64,000 bases of DNA, from contig JAGKQI010000053.1 in the NCBI GenBank assembly GCA_018806915.1, positions 62,001-126,000 of the forward strand, written 5' to 3'. Shown in pieces: positions 52,742 through 62,903 of the stretch. Under the pieces are notes generated by a model. The model was not told where the DNA came from. It searched no databases and was given only the letters and a program-made list of their open reading frames with translations. The translations under genes and the position numbers were made by a program. This DNA is from Phytophthora colocasiae (lineage: Eukaryota > Oomycota > Peronosporomycetes > Peronosporales > Peronosporaceae). Position 1 is the first letter of the stretch, and each line of letters opens with the position of its first letter.

Positions 52742-53960
52742 CTAAGACTTGCGCAGCTCCCTGAGCTTGCGCCGCGAAGGTCTACCACGGAGCCCGGCTC
52801 CAGGTGCTCCACGTCCAAGGCATCGCACCTTGGACGGGACGTTATCGCAATCGTCAGCGGATTCCTTCCGCTGACTCGCACTATCAAGCCCGGCTTGAGT
52901 GCCGCTCATCGCGTGCAGCGCTGCTGCACGTGAGCACGCAGGTTGTTCGGGTGCTGGGCGTTTGCAACCGCCAGCACCTCCTGCCGCGCAGTCGGTTCCC
53001 TGAACCGCTGCGCCTCCATCCGCTCCCGGAGCGGATGAAGCAACCGCATCGTCGACTCCCGGAGTCGACGTGCTCTCGCTAGCTTCCTGCGCTAGCGAGT
53101 GTTCGCTTGTACACATATCATCCGTTCCCAGAGCGGATGTACGATCGCTAGTTCCCGGAACTAGCAGCGACTGTTCGCCTATACACGTCTCATCAGCTCC
53201 CGGAGCTGATGACCGATCGCTAGTTCCCGGAACTAGCAGCGAAGCGCCAGTGGCGTCAGCTCCCAGAGCTGACGCACGCCTTTCGGTTCCCCGAATATTA
53301 TTTGCTTCGTCAACTCCCAGAGTTGACGCGACGTCGTCGGCGCGACCCTTGGAGGCTTGAAGTACCTCCAAGGATACCGGTAATACCGGTATTTTACCTT
53401 CTCTCAGGTGAATCGCATTCACCTGACCATCACTCATGTGACCGCGACCCTTCGGCTCAGATTTCTGAGTCGACACACATTTTCTCACAACGACTCCCGG
53501 AGTCGTTGATGGTCGCCGGCGGCGATCGGAGGCAGCGGCGGCCGCTGCTGCCTCAACTGGGGATCCACATGCACCGGCCGGTGCATGTGCAGCACTGACA
53601 GGGCCATCGCTCTCTGTCGCGCATGTGTCGTTGAAGCGTACGAGTGTACGCTTCTCCCAGTTGATCACCGGGTCATGCCGTGCAAGCCACGGCATGCCTA
53701 ATACCAAGTCGAACTTATCGTCTAGATCCAAGACGATAAGATCTTCTACAAACGTCCTTCGTTTGTAAGAGAAGCGCACACGGACTACGCGCTTCTCAGT
53801 TCTCACGGTGGCACCTGTTGCCAACCGCACCTCAACACGCCGCGAGGCGTGTCGGCCTCTTCAGTCAAGCCTTCGAAGACTTCCCTGTCGAACAAAGTTG
53901 TTCGACGCGCCCGAAGTCCACTAGGGCACGAAGAGAGTTCGCTCTCTTCGACATCACGTT
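52742..53960 (-). pseudogene. pol: C2 protease and low-complexity linker
   Basis: The active-site Asp codon is at about 53918 on the minus strand. The DSG triad is readable only if one extra T is allowed for, and the remainder (RLATGATV, DLIVLDLDDKFDLVLGMPWL, about 53825-53690) follows in another frame. After the retropepsin core comes a repetitive Ser/Gly/Asp-rich linker (53330-53010) encoded by a palindromic minisatellite, then a basic segment (SRRKLRELRKS) ending at 52742. Confidence 0.75.
53017..53328. repeat. Minisatellite of hairpins with a constant core and varying arms
   Basis: At least seven near-perfect or perfect palindromic hairpins share a TCCC(G/A)GA core but have different arms: CATCCGC/GCGGATG (53017-53037), CGTCGAC/GTCGACG (53050-53070), GCTAGT/ACTAGC (about 53147 and 53218), TCATCAGC/GCTGATGA (about 53190), CGTCAGC/GCTGACG (about 53254) and CGTCAAC/GTTGACG (about 53308). 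A related stem CTCGCTAGC/GCTAGCGAG lies at 53075-53099. Confidence 0.85.
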
Positions 53961-55010
53961 CAGGATGACAAGGTTTGGCTTGTCATCTTGCAGCTACAGC
54001 GAGAAACCTTCTCGCTGGGGGCAGCAGTCCTCATCGTCGCGTGTCCAAGCTCGACACGCGAGACTGCATCACCAGTAGGACGCCCCGCGCCTACTGGTCG
54101 CCAGCGTTTTTGAACGCCCGCCCGCTGTGCACTCGCGTGCATAGTGACCGATGTTACTACACTTGTAACATCGAACCTTGCCGTATCTACGCTGCTGTTG
54201 ACCAGCAGGCGTAGCACTCGAGAGGTCCATAGGTTCCGGACCTCCCGTCTTCACAACAGGACGCGCCGGCTTCGGCGCGTTCATGGAAGTTTAAGCTTGA
54301 CGCCGGCTAAACTCCTCTTGCGATTGCAAGGCTGATCGCCTCCTCGAGTATTCGGATACTCTCGGAAGAGATATGTTTTGACGGGACCATCTCTTGGTCC
54401 CTTCATGAACGTGACGACCTTGGTCGCCTCGTCGATCAGGTTGGCCACTATGTTTCGATACCAAGTATCGAGCACGCTGGGCAAAGGTGTGAACATCATC
54501 CTTGCCCTGTTGCAGATCGAGAAACTCTGCTCTCGATCTGAACTCGTTCTTCGGAGGCTCAAACGCAAGCTTGAGTTCCTCCTTGAACACCTCGTACGTG
54601 CTGAAGCACGTAGGATCCGAGAGTCGGCGCCCATAGGCCCAACTCCTCGCACGTCCACCAAGACATGACATGGCGAATGCGACCTTCGACATCGGATTGA
54701 CGATACGTCGAGCCGCAACGGCTGTGTCGAGTTCGACAAGCCACCGAAGGAGGGTCTCGTCCTCCTTCCCCGTGTAGGTACTCACGTGGAGTTTCAACGA
54801 CTCCACGCGTGGCTTAGGGGAAGCCACCGAGGCAGCAACATCTCGTTGCTCCTTAACAATGTACCCCAGAGCAACACCGTGTTGCTCTGTCGGCGATAGC
54901 GTACGAAGCATCGTAGCTACCGCTGCCTCTCCAATGACTCTCGCGAGTCATTGGAGAGCCTCCCACTCTGGATCAGACAGGTGGGCGCAGTCCGTGCGCG
55001 TCACGGACAT
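53961..55010 (-). pseudogene. gag: C2 gag with CCHC knuckle
   Basis: Start ATG at 55010 (MSVTRT). An early stop lies near 54935 in the hairpin described under findings. Then comes a capsid-like region (LHVSTYTGKEDETLLRWLVELD, AFAMSCLGGRARSWAYG, ELKLAFEPPKNEF, FLDLQQGKDDVHTFAQ, 54800-54480). A CCHC knuckle, CYKCSNIGHYAREC, lies at about 54195-54150. Frame changes near 54460 and 54290. The size and single knuckle fit ordinary chromodomain gypsy elements, unlike the three-knuckle Gag of A and B. Confidence 0.85.
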
Positions 55011-55126
55011 TTGAGGAGAGTCCCCAGCGGATCCCTCATCCATTAGAGTTCTCTACCCCGCGTTCGTATGACTCCATACGAACGAACAGCAGTCGGTCGT
55101 GGGACGGACTACAAAGTGCTACCAGG
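55011..55126 (-). other. C2 leader and primer-binding site
   Basis: On the element strand the LTR is followed by CC and then TGGTAGCACTTTGTAG (about 55109-55124 in plus coordinates), a site complementary to a tRNA 3' end; I cannot name the tRNA. The leader contains a perfect stem CGTTCGTATG/CATACGAACG. Confidence 0.7.
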
Positions 55127-55586
55127 TGTAATGGGTCTACCTAGACCTATTAGGTGGCGTACACGTGCGCTTACGTGTATGAGGAAGCGTGCAATTAGAA
55201 TAGACTTAATTTAAGTATACTTATTTAAATAAGTATAATTAAATCAAATATAACTAAATTAAACTGCAAAATACCGTAAAATGAGAACTGTTATTGAATT
55301 TGGCATAAGCCAATTATGGACCTCCTAAAACTGTTTGTTATCTATTTCTAAAGGGTCTGCCAACGTGTGGTTGGCAGAAACTCTGCTCAGTGATTGGTAG
55401 AAATCCGTTACTTTCTACCAATACTATGCACAAATGCACACGAACCACCCAATAATGTGGTTCGCCCATGTATCCTTTGGTGTGTACAGCACACCAAGGT
55501 CTGAGGCCCATTTCCAACCTCTAACAGTTATCCTAACTGTTAGAGTTACAAGTGGTACAACCACTTGTACGTGTAACCCCGTTACA
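55127..55586 (-). repeat. C2 5' LTR
   Basis: 460 bp. Differs from the 3' LTR at one site seen (CCAATACTATG against CCAATAATATG). Followed by CTGTT. Confidence 0.96.
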
Positions 55587-55591
55587 CTGTT

Positions 55592-58064
55592 GGTGGGACG
55601 TCGGATCAAGGTCCTAACCAGACACTCCACGCTTGCCTGGCTGTTCAGGTCTGCCGGCCTTCAAGGGCGTCTGGGACAATGGTCTGCTCTCCTGTCCCCA
55701 TGGACACTCGAGATCACGAAGTGTACGAAGGGAGAGGATGAGATACTGGGGGCGATCGCAGCTAATATAACGCCTAGATCGGAGATCGACGAAGCTCTGA
55801 TCGCGATCGTGCCACAGAAGGAACCAAGGCGTAAGATCCAGATGCCGATTCCCACCGTAGATCCAGGCGAGGAGCTATGGGTGGTAAGTTTCGACGGTTC
55901 GGCACGCGTGAAACGAGGAGGAGGCGCTTTCAGCGCGATCGTGTGGAGTTTGCCGGAGTGGAAAGTGATCAAAGCTAGATCAGACTATGCGGAGAGTCTT
56001 ACTGTCAATGAAGCGGAATACCGTGGGCTCTTGCTAGGTCTTGGCATGATCGCACAGTTAGAACGCCGCCGTTTGGTCATTTGTGGCGATTCGAACCTAG
56101 TGATCCGACAAGTCCGGGGCGAGATCGACTGCAAGGCGCCAGGATTGACGTTACTGAAACAGAAGGTGCTAGATCACTTGCGGAATTGGGGAGATCATGA
56201 GCTAGTCCATGTGAAGAGAGACTGGAATGGGAGCGCAGACAGCTTGGCGAGTGCCGCGCTGCAGCGAGGAAGCGGGATCGAGGTCCACGATGAAGAAGAT
56301 CGGTGTGATCTGGCCACCCTAAATCGGCTTGATGAGGTGTTGATCCCTCGAGTTGAAGATCGACCGGTGCAAGTGTCGGCCGAAGCCACGGGTGCAGCCC
56401 GAGCACGACCCGATGCCGCCGTCCTACGAGAGGAACTGATCCGGGAGATGCGAGTGGATCGGATCAGGCAAGCCCAGGACGAGGAGGTCTGGATCGCCGG
56501 ACTAAAGAAGTACCTGGCTGGGCAGATCGCGGATCTTACTCGAGCCGAGTCTGGATCCTACGCCAAGATCGCTTCCGAGTACGAGGTAGATGAACAGGAT
56601 CTGTTGTTTTATTGCCCACCAGGGCCGAGATCAAGAGGTGATCGCGACCGCCTGATGAGACTCGTGGTTCCAGAAACGCTACAGCAGGATGTCCTCCACC
56701 ACTACCATACGACTCTGGAAGGGGGACATCAAGGGATCGGACGCACTTATCAGCGGATCCGAGATCATTTCCACTGGAGGGATTATATCGGGTGTGCAGC
56801 GATACGTAGGCGAGTGTGTAGACTGTGAGACCGGAAAGGGAGACCCACGATCCGGGGCGAGTCACCTGGGAATCTGCAAGCTACATACCCATTCCAGATC
56901 ATAGCGATGGATCACATACCCTCTCTGCCCAGATCCAACAAAGGCAATACTGAACTGCTGATCTGGGTGGATCTGTTCACGGGATATGTGATCGCAAAGG
57001 CTAGTTCCTCCCGATCGGCTCAGACCGTCGCGGAATCTTATGAAGAATGCGTGTTCCGCAGATTTGGCGCTAGCGAGATGATCAGGCACGATCGAGAGCC
57101 GGGCTTCATGTCCGACTTCTTCAGATCGTTTAATAGGATCCTGGGGCAGCGACAACGGGCGACGATGGCCTACCGACCACAGGCCAATGGGACTGCGGAA
57201 CGGATGGTGCAAACGGCCACTAGGGCAATCAGGATGTATGTTCAAGATCTCGATCAAAGGACTGGGATGAATATGCGGAGAGATTGACTTTCGCCATTAA
57301 CACGGCTCACGATCGGGTCGAGGAGATACCCCTCACTATTTGGTACACGGATGGGATCCAAGATCGACGTTGGAAGCAACGATCCCGATCAGGTCGACCA
57401 GACGCCACGATCGCGATCCAAGACGGTGGAGATATCGCGTTCAGAGATACTACCAGCAGTCGAGAGAACAGGTCAACGCTAAGCTGCGAGAGGCGATCGC
57501 GGACCGAGCTGATCGGCACAATGAGGATGTCGATCCGCATCAGATCGAAGCTGGATCACGAGTTTGGCTATACCTAGATCGTGTGAAGGAAGGGTATGCC
57601 CGTAAACTCGCCCACCTTTGGCATGGCCCGTTCCGTGTTGCAGAGAAGCTCAATGAATTCACGATCAAGCTGGAGATCGCGGGCTCTGATTACCATATCT
57701 TTCCGGTGGTTCATGTTTCTAAGCTAAAGCTGGTACGGAATTTCCCAGATCGACCGCGGATCGAGTTGACGGTAGATGAAGCAGATCGGCTCGATTTCGA
57801 TGAGATCCTCCTTCCGGAGGACAGTTGGGTTCAGATCTGGATGCCGATGAGTACGAAGTCGAACGGATCTCGGACATGCGAAGTGGGAAACGAACTCGCT
57901 ACGGCCGGATCTATCGTGAGTTCCTGGTGCACTGGGTCGGTTATGATGAGCCAACGTGGGTCGACGAAGCTGATCTTAACTGTGGGGCCATATTGAGCGC
58001 GTTCCTACGTGACCACGCTAATCGGAACCGGTTCGGCGTGATGCAGTCGCACGAAGAAGTGTAA
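55592..58064 (+). pseudogene. pol: A2 Pol, second half: RNase H end, second RNase H, integrase, chromodomain
   Basis: Resumes the resident RNase H after C2. The second RNase H is complete: SFDGSARVKRGGGAF (about 55888), NEAEYRGLLLG, ICGDSNLVI and NGSADSLAS. Integrase follows (GGHQGIGRTYQRI, CVDCETGKGD, WVDLFTGY, RHDREPGF, NGTAERMVQ), then the GPF-like HLWHGPFRV (about 57617) and a chromodomain (YEVERISDMRSG to FLVHWVGYDEPTWV, 57848-57965). Frame changes near 56810, 56900, 57285, 57345 and 57830. Pol ends at 58064. Confidence 0.9.
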
Positions 58065-58073
58065 AGGAAGCCA

Positions 58074-58098
58074 GGCGAGGTGACAGGGTTACCTCGCC
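58074..58098. terminator. Hairpin after A2 pol
   Basis: GGCGAGGT/ACCTCGCC, perfect 8-bp stem with a 9-nt loop, 10 bp after the pol stop and facing the antisense ORF end. It holds the same position as the larger inverted repeat in B. Bases 58099-58277 hold no gene I can support. Confidence 0.3.
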
Positions 58099-58277
58099 GG
58101 GATCAGAAGCTGATGTGGAGGAGAATCCAGATCAAAGCGAGAGTTTTATATTTGTGTATATGCATGTGCGTAGGGAATTTGACGGTGGAAGATGGTGATC
58201 CGGGATGTCGAGATGGAGATGAAAGGGATCACATTCCTAAAATGATAGAGTACGAGGAATGACTGTGAGAATGGAGA

Positions 58278-61204
58278 TTACGGATTACGGGTGAAGATTA
58301 TGAGAATTACGAATGGAGATGGAAGAATGTAGAACGGCCCTGGAAGGGGTTCCGAATCGAACTCGGGAGAAGCCCCGAGCCTTGCTGCAAGTGATCGAAG
58401 TTCGCACGACTTACGGAGAAGCGGCCCCAGCGGGAGGAGGATTGAACTTGCCGATAAGTCGGGAATCCTGGTAGCGGGATGGTTGACCGGGTCTTGCCGA
58501 TACTGGTTACGCCACGGATCCGCCTCGTCACACTCCTCCAGAGCCTCGATCAGGTTCGCCGGCTCTGGGACGTTCGCGTTGGGATCCGCCAGGTTGGCAC
58601 GCCGAGAGACCACCCCGGGATACCAACGAACCACATCCACCGACGGAATGGGGAGGTGAAGGAAGAACGGATCCAGCAGGATGTCGAGATCGAACCACTG
58701 ATTGCGCATTATGGGGGGACGGAGGCGAGGTGGCGCCAAGCAGACCCAGCCCGACTCCGCCGGGCCTTGCGAGCAACGTAATACCGCTGCAGTTCAAGAT
58801 CCGCATCCTGCATGGCAGAGGTGATCTCGAAGTTGTGGGTGGCCTCCCAAAATGCTTGACGGTGCCGTTCCTCCAGAACGCGATAGGTGGCGGCCACGGC
58901 CGCGAGGTTCCCTCCCTCTCATGCAGATCGAGGTCGAACGTAAGGGGACCCGGGTTCGCGAAGTCGTTCCACGGCTCCAGAGCCAGCAGATCAAGCACGT
59001 TCACGCCCGTGATCAACTCGTGGAGGTATTCGGTGCGGGGGGTCGGTGCAGGCCCAGCCTGTATCTGGGAAGGGAACAGCCAACCCGAAGGGATCAACAA
59101 CCGTTTGACCAGAGAACTGGCGATCATACCCACGATCGAATACTGCCCGATCACCTGCGGATCCCACGGCACGATGTCAGCGGCCGCGAAGGTACGCTGC
59201 CGATCGTACCCTGGAATGAAAGAGGCGACCGGGAACAGGGGTGGTCGGAGCCCGGGGGGCGAGGAACCGCCGGAAGGAGGTGGCGGCGGTGACGGGGAAC
59301 CCGGAGGTGATCCTGGAGACGGCGGGCCTGATCCATCTGGAGATGGGCTTGAGCCGTCCGGAGACCCCGATCCACGGGTGCCAGAAGGTCCGGATCTCGG
59401 AACCTGACCGGACTCGCGCCGGTGCGTCGAGATAGACCGTTGGCGGCCCATGTGTAGAGTCTCGTCCTCCTCGGAGTCCTCCGCCTCGTTGGAACGTTCC
59501 GATTCGGCTTCAGAACTAGTTCCATTGCTGGGTTCTGGGCTTTCGCCCTCTTCGGACGGCGATGAGAATGGGTGCTGGGGATCGTAGTCGGAGTCTTCCT
59601 CGTCCTCATCCGGCGAATCACCCTCGGCGGGAAGCGATCCGGACTGATCCGTAGGCGCTGGGGTCGAATCAGGGGCTGGAGTGTCGGTTTCCTCCCCTCC
59701 GGCTTGCCCAGAAGCTTGATCCGCCAACAGATCCAGCGGACTCGCCGTTGATCCTGCCGGGGTCGGGACCACCGTGGGTGTGACAGGCTGGGTTGACCCG
59801 GGAGCTTCGGTAGCTGCAGGTTTTAGATCACGGGGAGCTGAGGTGCTCCGAGCCGGACGCTTGCGTGAGGAAGGAGGAACGGCCGGGGAAGCGGAGGCGC
59901 TTCGAGATCTTTTGGTGGCACGAGCCGCCCGTCGATCCGCGATCCACGAGGACAACCGAGCAGAGGAATCCTCGGCGTGGTGCAGCTGTTGCTCGGCTTC
60001 GGCATAATCAGCGTCCAGCTCTTGGTGAGCCTGTCGAAGCTCCGCGTTCTGTCGCTGGAGTTGGTCGAGTTCCTGTGTCGCCGCATCCCGGGCGGAACGA
60101 GCCACGTCAAGGTCTGCGAGGGCAGACAAACGATCTTGGGTGGCATCGTCCAGGTCGACCTGGATTCGATCACGGTCTGCCGTTACTCGATTGAGATCTT
60201 GCATTGCCTGATCCCGGTCGAGGCGGGCCTGATCCAGGTCTGCGACGGCCTGATCCCGCTCGGCAATGGCGGCACGATGCTGGACGGAGAGCTGGTCCCG
60301 GTCGTGCTGGATTATTTCCAGATTTCCCAAGGCGTCTGCCAGATCTTGCTCCAAGCTGGATACGGCGGCGGCATCGGCGGTTGCACCCAGAGGCGGAGCG
60401 CGAGAATCCGGGGCGGATACGTCACTCCAAGGCGAGGTGTGCCCGAGCCAGTTCAACCTGGTGATCCTCTGCCTCGCGTTCCAGATACGCGACTTCGGCT
60501 CGAGCGGCGAGCAACTCCGCGGGTCCGCGTCAACTCGAACCTCACCCGAGCTTCCTCTGCGGTCGGGCGAGCCTGATCAGCAGGCATGGCCAGAGCCGCT
60601 TGTGGACCTTGGGAGGAATCGTTGCTCGGCCAGCGATCATGGCTACGCTGAGTGAGGTTCAGGTCATGACGCACGGCGGCGAGCTCCCGTTCGCGATCCT
60701 GAAGCTCATCCCGGAGTTCAATCTCCGTCTCCCCGGCTATGCGAAGTTCGGCCAGCCGGAAGTCGAGATCCTCGAGCGCAGAGTCTAGCCGCGCCTGGAT
60801 CCGGGCCAGTCGCTGCTCAGACTCCCGTCGTTCGGCGTCGTGCTGGGCCCGCTGATCCTGCAAGGCGGCGATCGCGTCCCCACCGATAGCATCTCCGGTT
60901 CCCGATCGCAGATGAGCGATTTCGGCGTTCAGCCGCAAAATCTCCTCCGCTTGGTCGTCCCGGAAGCGCTCCATATCCTCCATGTCGGATCGCAACCGGC
61001 GAACGGTGTCGTCCTGGTGGTCCCTATCGCGACTCATGGTTTCGCGCATCCGTTGGCTATGGGCCAGCCTCGCTTGCAAGGTGACCAGCTCAGGGTTTAC
61101 CCGGGGTTGAGAAGCGGGAGGCCGTGGATCCGGGCGGATCGGAGCGAGTGCTCGCTCGAGGGCGTTCTCGGCGTCAAGGGGGGCGAGGAAGGCGGATCGG
61201 ACAT
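58278..61204 (-). pseudogene. A2 antisense ORF (aORF-A), about 975 aa, frameshifted
   Basis: Minus-strand ORF between pol and the 3' LTR. Best start is the ATG at 61204 (MSDPPSS), with frame changes near 61180 (G run), 60455, 58900 and 58725. Order: short Pro-rich N-terminus, a very long coiled coil (61070-59980) rich in Asp/Arg/Leu/Gln, the basic RKRPARSTSAP (about 59860), and acidic and Ser-rich segments. A Gly/Pro-rich linker (59390-59250) leads to a C-terminal domain with VPWDP, EPW, LHERE and HRQAFWEATH (58860-58833). The last motif and its spacing match aORF-B. Length and layout also agree. No known family is recognised; a nuclear, self-assembling protein is inferred. Confidence 0.7.
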
Positions 61205-61294
61205 TTCGAGAGAGTGGTGGCGCTTGAACGACTTGTGTTCCAGGTGGGGACTGTTAAATAAACCCGAAGTGAGCTGCGGCAGCTCAACTTACGT

Positions 61295-61306
61295 GCTGGG
61301 GGCGGA
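61295..61306 (+). other. A2 polypurine tract
   Basis: GCTGGGGGCGGA lies directly before the 3' LTR; purine-rich apart from the first bases and one C. Confidence 0.6.
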
Positions 61307-62746
61307 TGTGGTGAAGCGGACGAAAAAATTTTCCCGGAGAGGCGATGTCAGCCACGAACCCGAATAGAGTCGGAACGAGCGACAGGGGGGACCTGTGATC
61401 GCCAGATCTGGGTCGAATCAGACGAAGGTACGATGGGTCCCGCCGGGAACAGGCAACGGAGACACCGGCGAAGAAGCAGGTGGAGCGGTGTTCGTGGGTG
61501 ATCCGAATCCTGCCGTGGTGTTCGTGGGTGATCCGAATCCTGCCGGAGGAAGAATGGGGAAATCAAGGATGTTCTCGCGCGATCAACGATGACGGGGCCC
61601 CAAGCGAGCATGATCAGCTTACCCTGGCGCCCCGAAGCCTCTAACAGCACGATCCAACTTCCCCGGGCGGCGACGAAGCGAGATCACGCAAGATCGCGCA
61701 ATGATCCTCTCCCGTATAAGTACGAGATCAGCTCCGGATCAAGGTCAACCCCAGGCGCGACGCAGACTCTTCTGGTGGCCTGATCCGGATTCTTTGAAGG
61801 ATTACCAAGCGGGATCAGGCAGCGATCAAGCCCCGATTAAGTGCGAGATCAAGCTTCGGTTAAGTGCGAGATCAAGCTTCGGTTAAGTGCGAGATCAAGC
61901 TTCGGTTAAGTGCGAGATCAAGCTTCGGTTAAGTGCGAGATCAAGCTTCGGTTAAGTGCGAGATCAAGCTTTGGTTAAGTGCGAGATCAAGCTTCGGTTA
62001 AGTACGGAATCGGCTCAAGATCAGGGTTAGGGGAACCAAGCTAGGGATCAGCTCTGTAGCCAGTGTCATGTGATCGTAGGATAGTAAATCAGGATGGGAT
62101 TAGTAGGCATAGGAATAACCATAAACAGACTCGAATTTGCCCTGAACCACTCAAGTGTCTTCGCTACGCCTGGAACCGGGAACTACATTGGCCCTACAAG
62201 CGTCAGGGAGGTAAGGATACGTGACCTAGTATAGCGGTTAAGTCTGGATAATATATTGGCCAGCTTTGCCCTATCTAGTGAACTATCCTTTAAGTGCATA
62301 CATCGGATCGGAAGGAATTGGTTGTTTAGCCTAAGGATCCCGTCGAATCTCGCCCCTCAAGACCCCGCTATCGGAAGCGGAAAACAACGAAAGGAAGGGA
62401 CTGAATCCCGAACATTGGACTATTGGAAGACCTGGATCAAGAACCAGGCACCCGGATCAAGGCTCGAGAACTCGCCTACGACCGGGATCAAGTACCCCGA
62501 GGTGGAGTGAAGAACTTCCACGCCGCCTCAAACCCCTGCGTCACCCAAGACCTTCTTCTCGTCCCAAGACATCTTCAGAAGTTACCTGGAAGAGCGTAAC
62601 CCGCCTACCGACGGGTACACAAGGTGAACACTACACGCAACAAGATCACGGATCATCGGGGGACCCCCTCCGTTAGTCGGTGTCTGGGCGCAAGTGGCGA
62701 TCGCGATCGGCCTCAACCAGATTTTGGCCAGATCCGCTCCACCACA
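61307..62746 (+). repeat. A2 3' LTR
   Basis: 1440 bp. The 89-bp difference from the 5' LTR equals four extra 23-bp units minus three 1-bp losses in homopolymers. Followed by CATA. Confidence 0.96.
61837..61997 (+). repeat. 23-bp tandem repeat in A2 3' LTR, seven units
   Basis: Seven units of exactly 23 bp, one with a C-to-T change (AAGCTTTGG). The array then ends in the same diverged partial copy as the 5' LTR. Confidence 0.95.
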
Positions 62747-62903
62747 CATATTTCCGAAGACAACGAACCCACGAGGATACCGCAAGGTACCACACGCCAA
62801 CCTACCGTTGTACGGCTCTGAAAACCCCTTTTCAGTAGTCGTATAACTAGGGTTCACTATACGCCCCCTGCTCCGCGACCAAAGTTTCACCGACTTCGCG
62901 ACA
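62747..62903 (+). repeat. B 3' LTR, remainder after A2
   Basis: CATATTTCCG continues from 40529. It contains the B-type motif CTCTGAAAACCCC near 62817 and ends GCGACA at 62903, giving a TG...CA LTR of about 1.68 kb with the first part. Confidence 0.7.

Larger units (their letters stand above)
47355..55586 (-). mobile_element. C2: complete Ty3/gypsy family C element
   Basis: 8232 bp on the minus strand with 460-bp LTRs that differ at about one position. It is flanked by CTGTT (47350-47354 and 55587-55591). Contains leader, gag with one CCHC, protease, RT, RNase H, integrase, chromodomain and an antisense ORF. It is the youngest and innermost layer. Almost every 20-40 bp contains a perfect short inverted repeat. 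Confidence 0.96.
40530..62746 (+). mobile_element. A2: Ty3/gypsy family A element containing C2
   Basis: LTRs at 40530-41880 and 61307-62746 begin TGTGGTG and end CCACCACA, and the 4-bp duplication CATA flanks them (40526-40529, 62747-62750). Apart from three 1-bp indels and repeat copy number I see no clear substitution between the LTRs, so it is very young. Without C2 the element is about 14.0 kb: gag, frameshift signal, protease, RT, dual RNase H, integrase, chromodomain and a long antisense ORF. GATC is strongly over-represented throughout. Confidence 0.95.
25688..62903 (+). mobile_element. B: Ty3/gypsy element (chromodomain, dual RNase H), split by A2
   Basis: Contains gag (N-terminus lost), protease, pol, antisense ORF and a 3' LTR of about 1.68 kb that is divided by A2 (39001-40529 and 62751-62903). 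B is inserted in C1 gag: at 62904 the C sequence resumes in the middle of the GKDDVHTFAQ codons. The 5' LTR, leader and gag start were removed by the copia LTR recombination. The B sequence is saturated with TCTGAA/TTCAGA. Confidence 0.88.

Noticed and set aside
61837..61997. Regular 23-bp repeats resembling a CRISPR array
   Set aside because: Units are directly adjacent with no spacers, lie inside an LTR and vary in number between the two LTRs. This is a tandem repeat.
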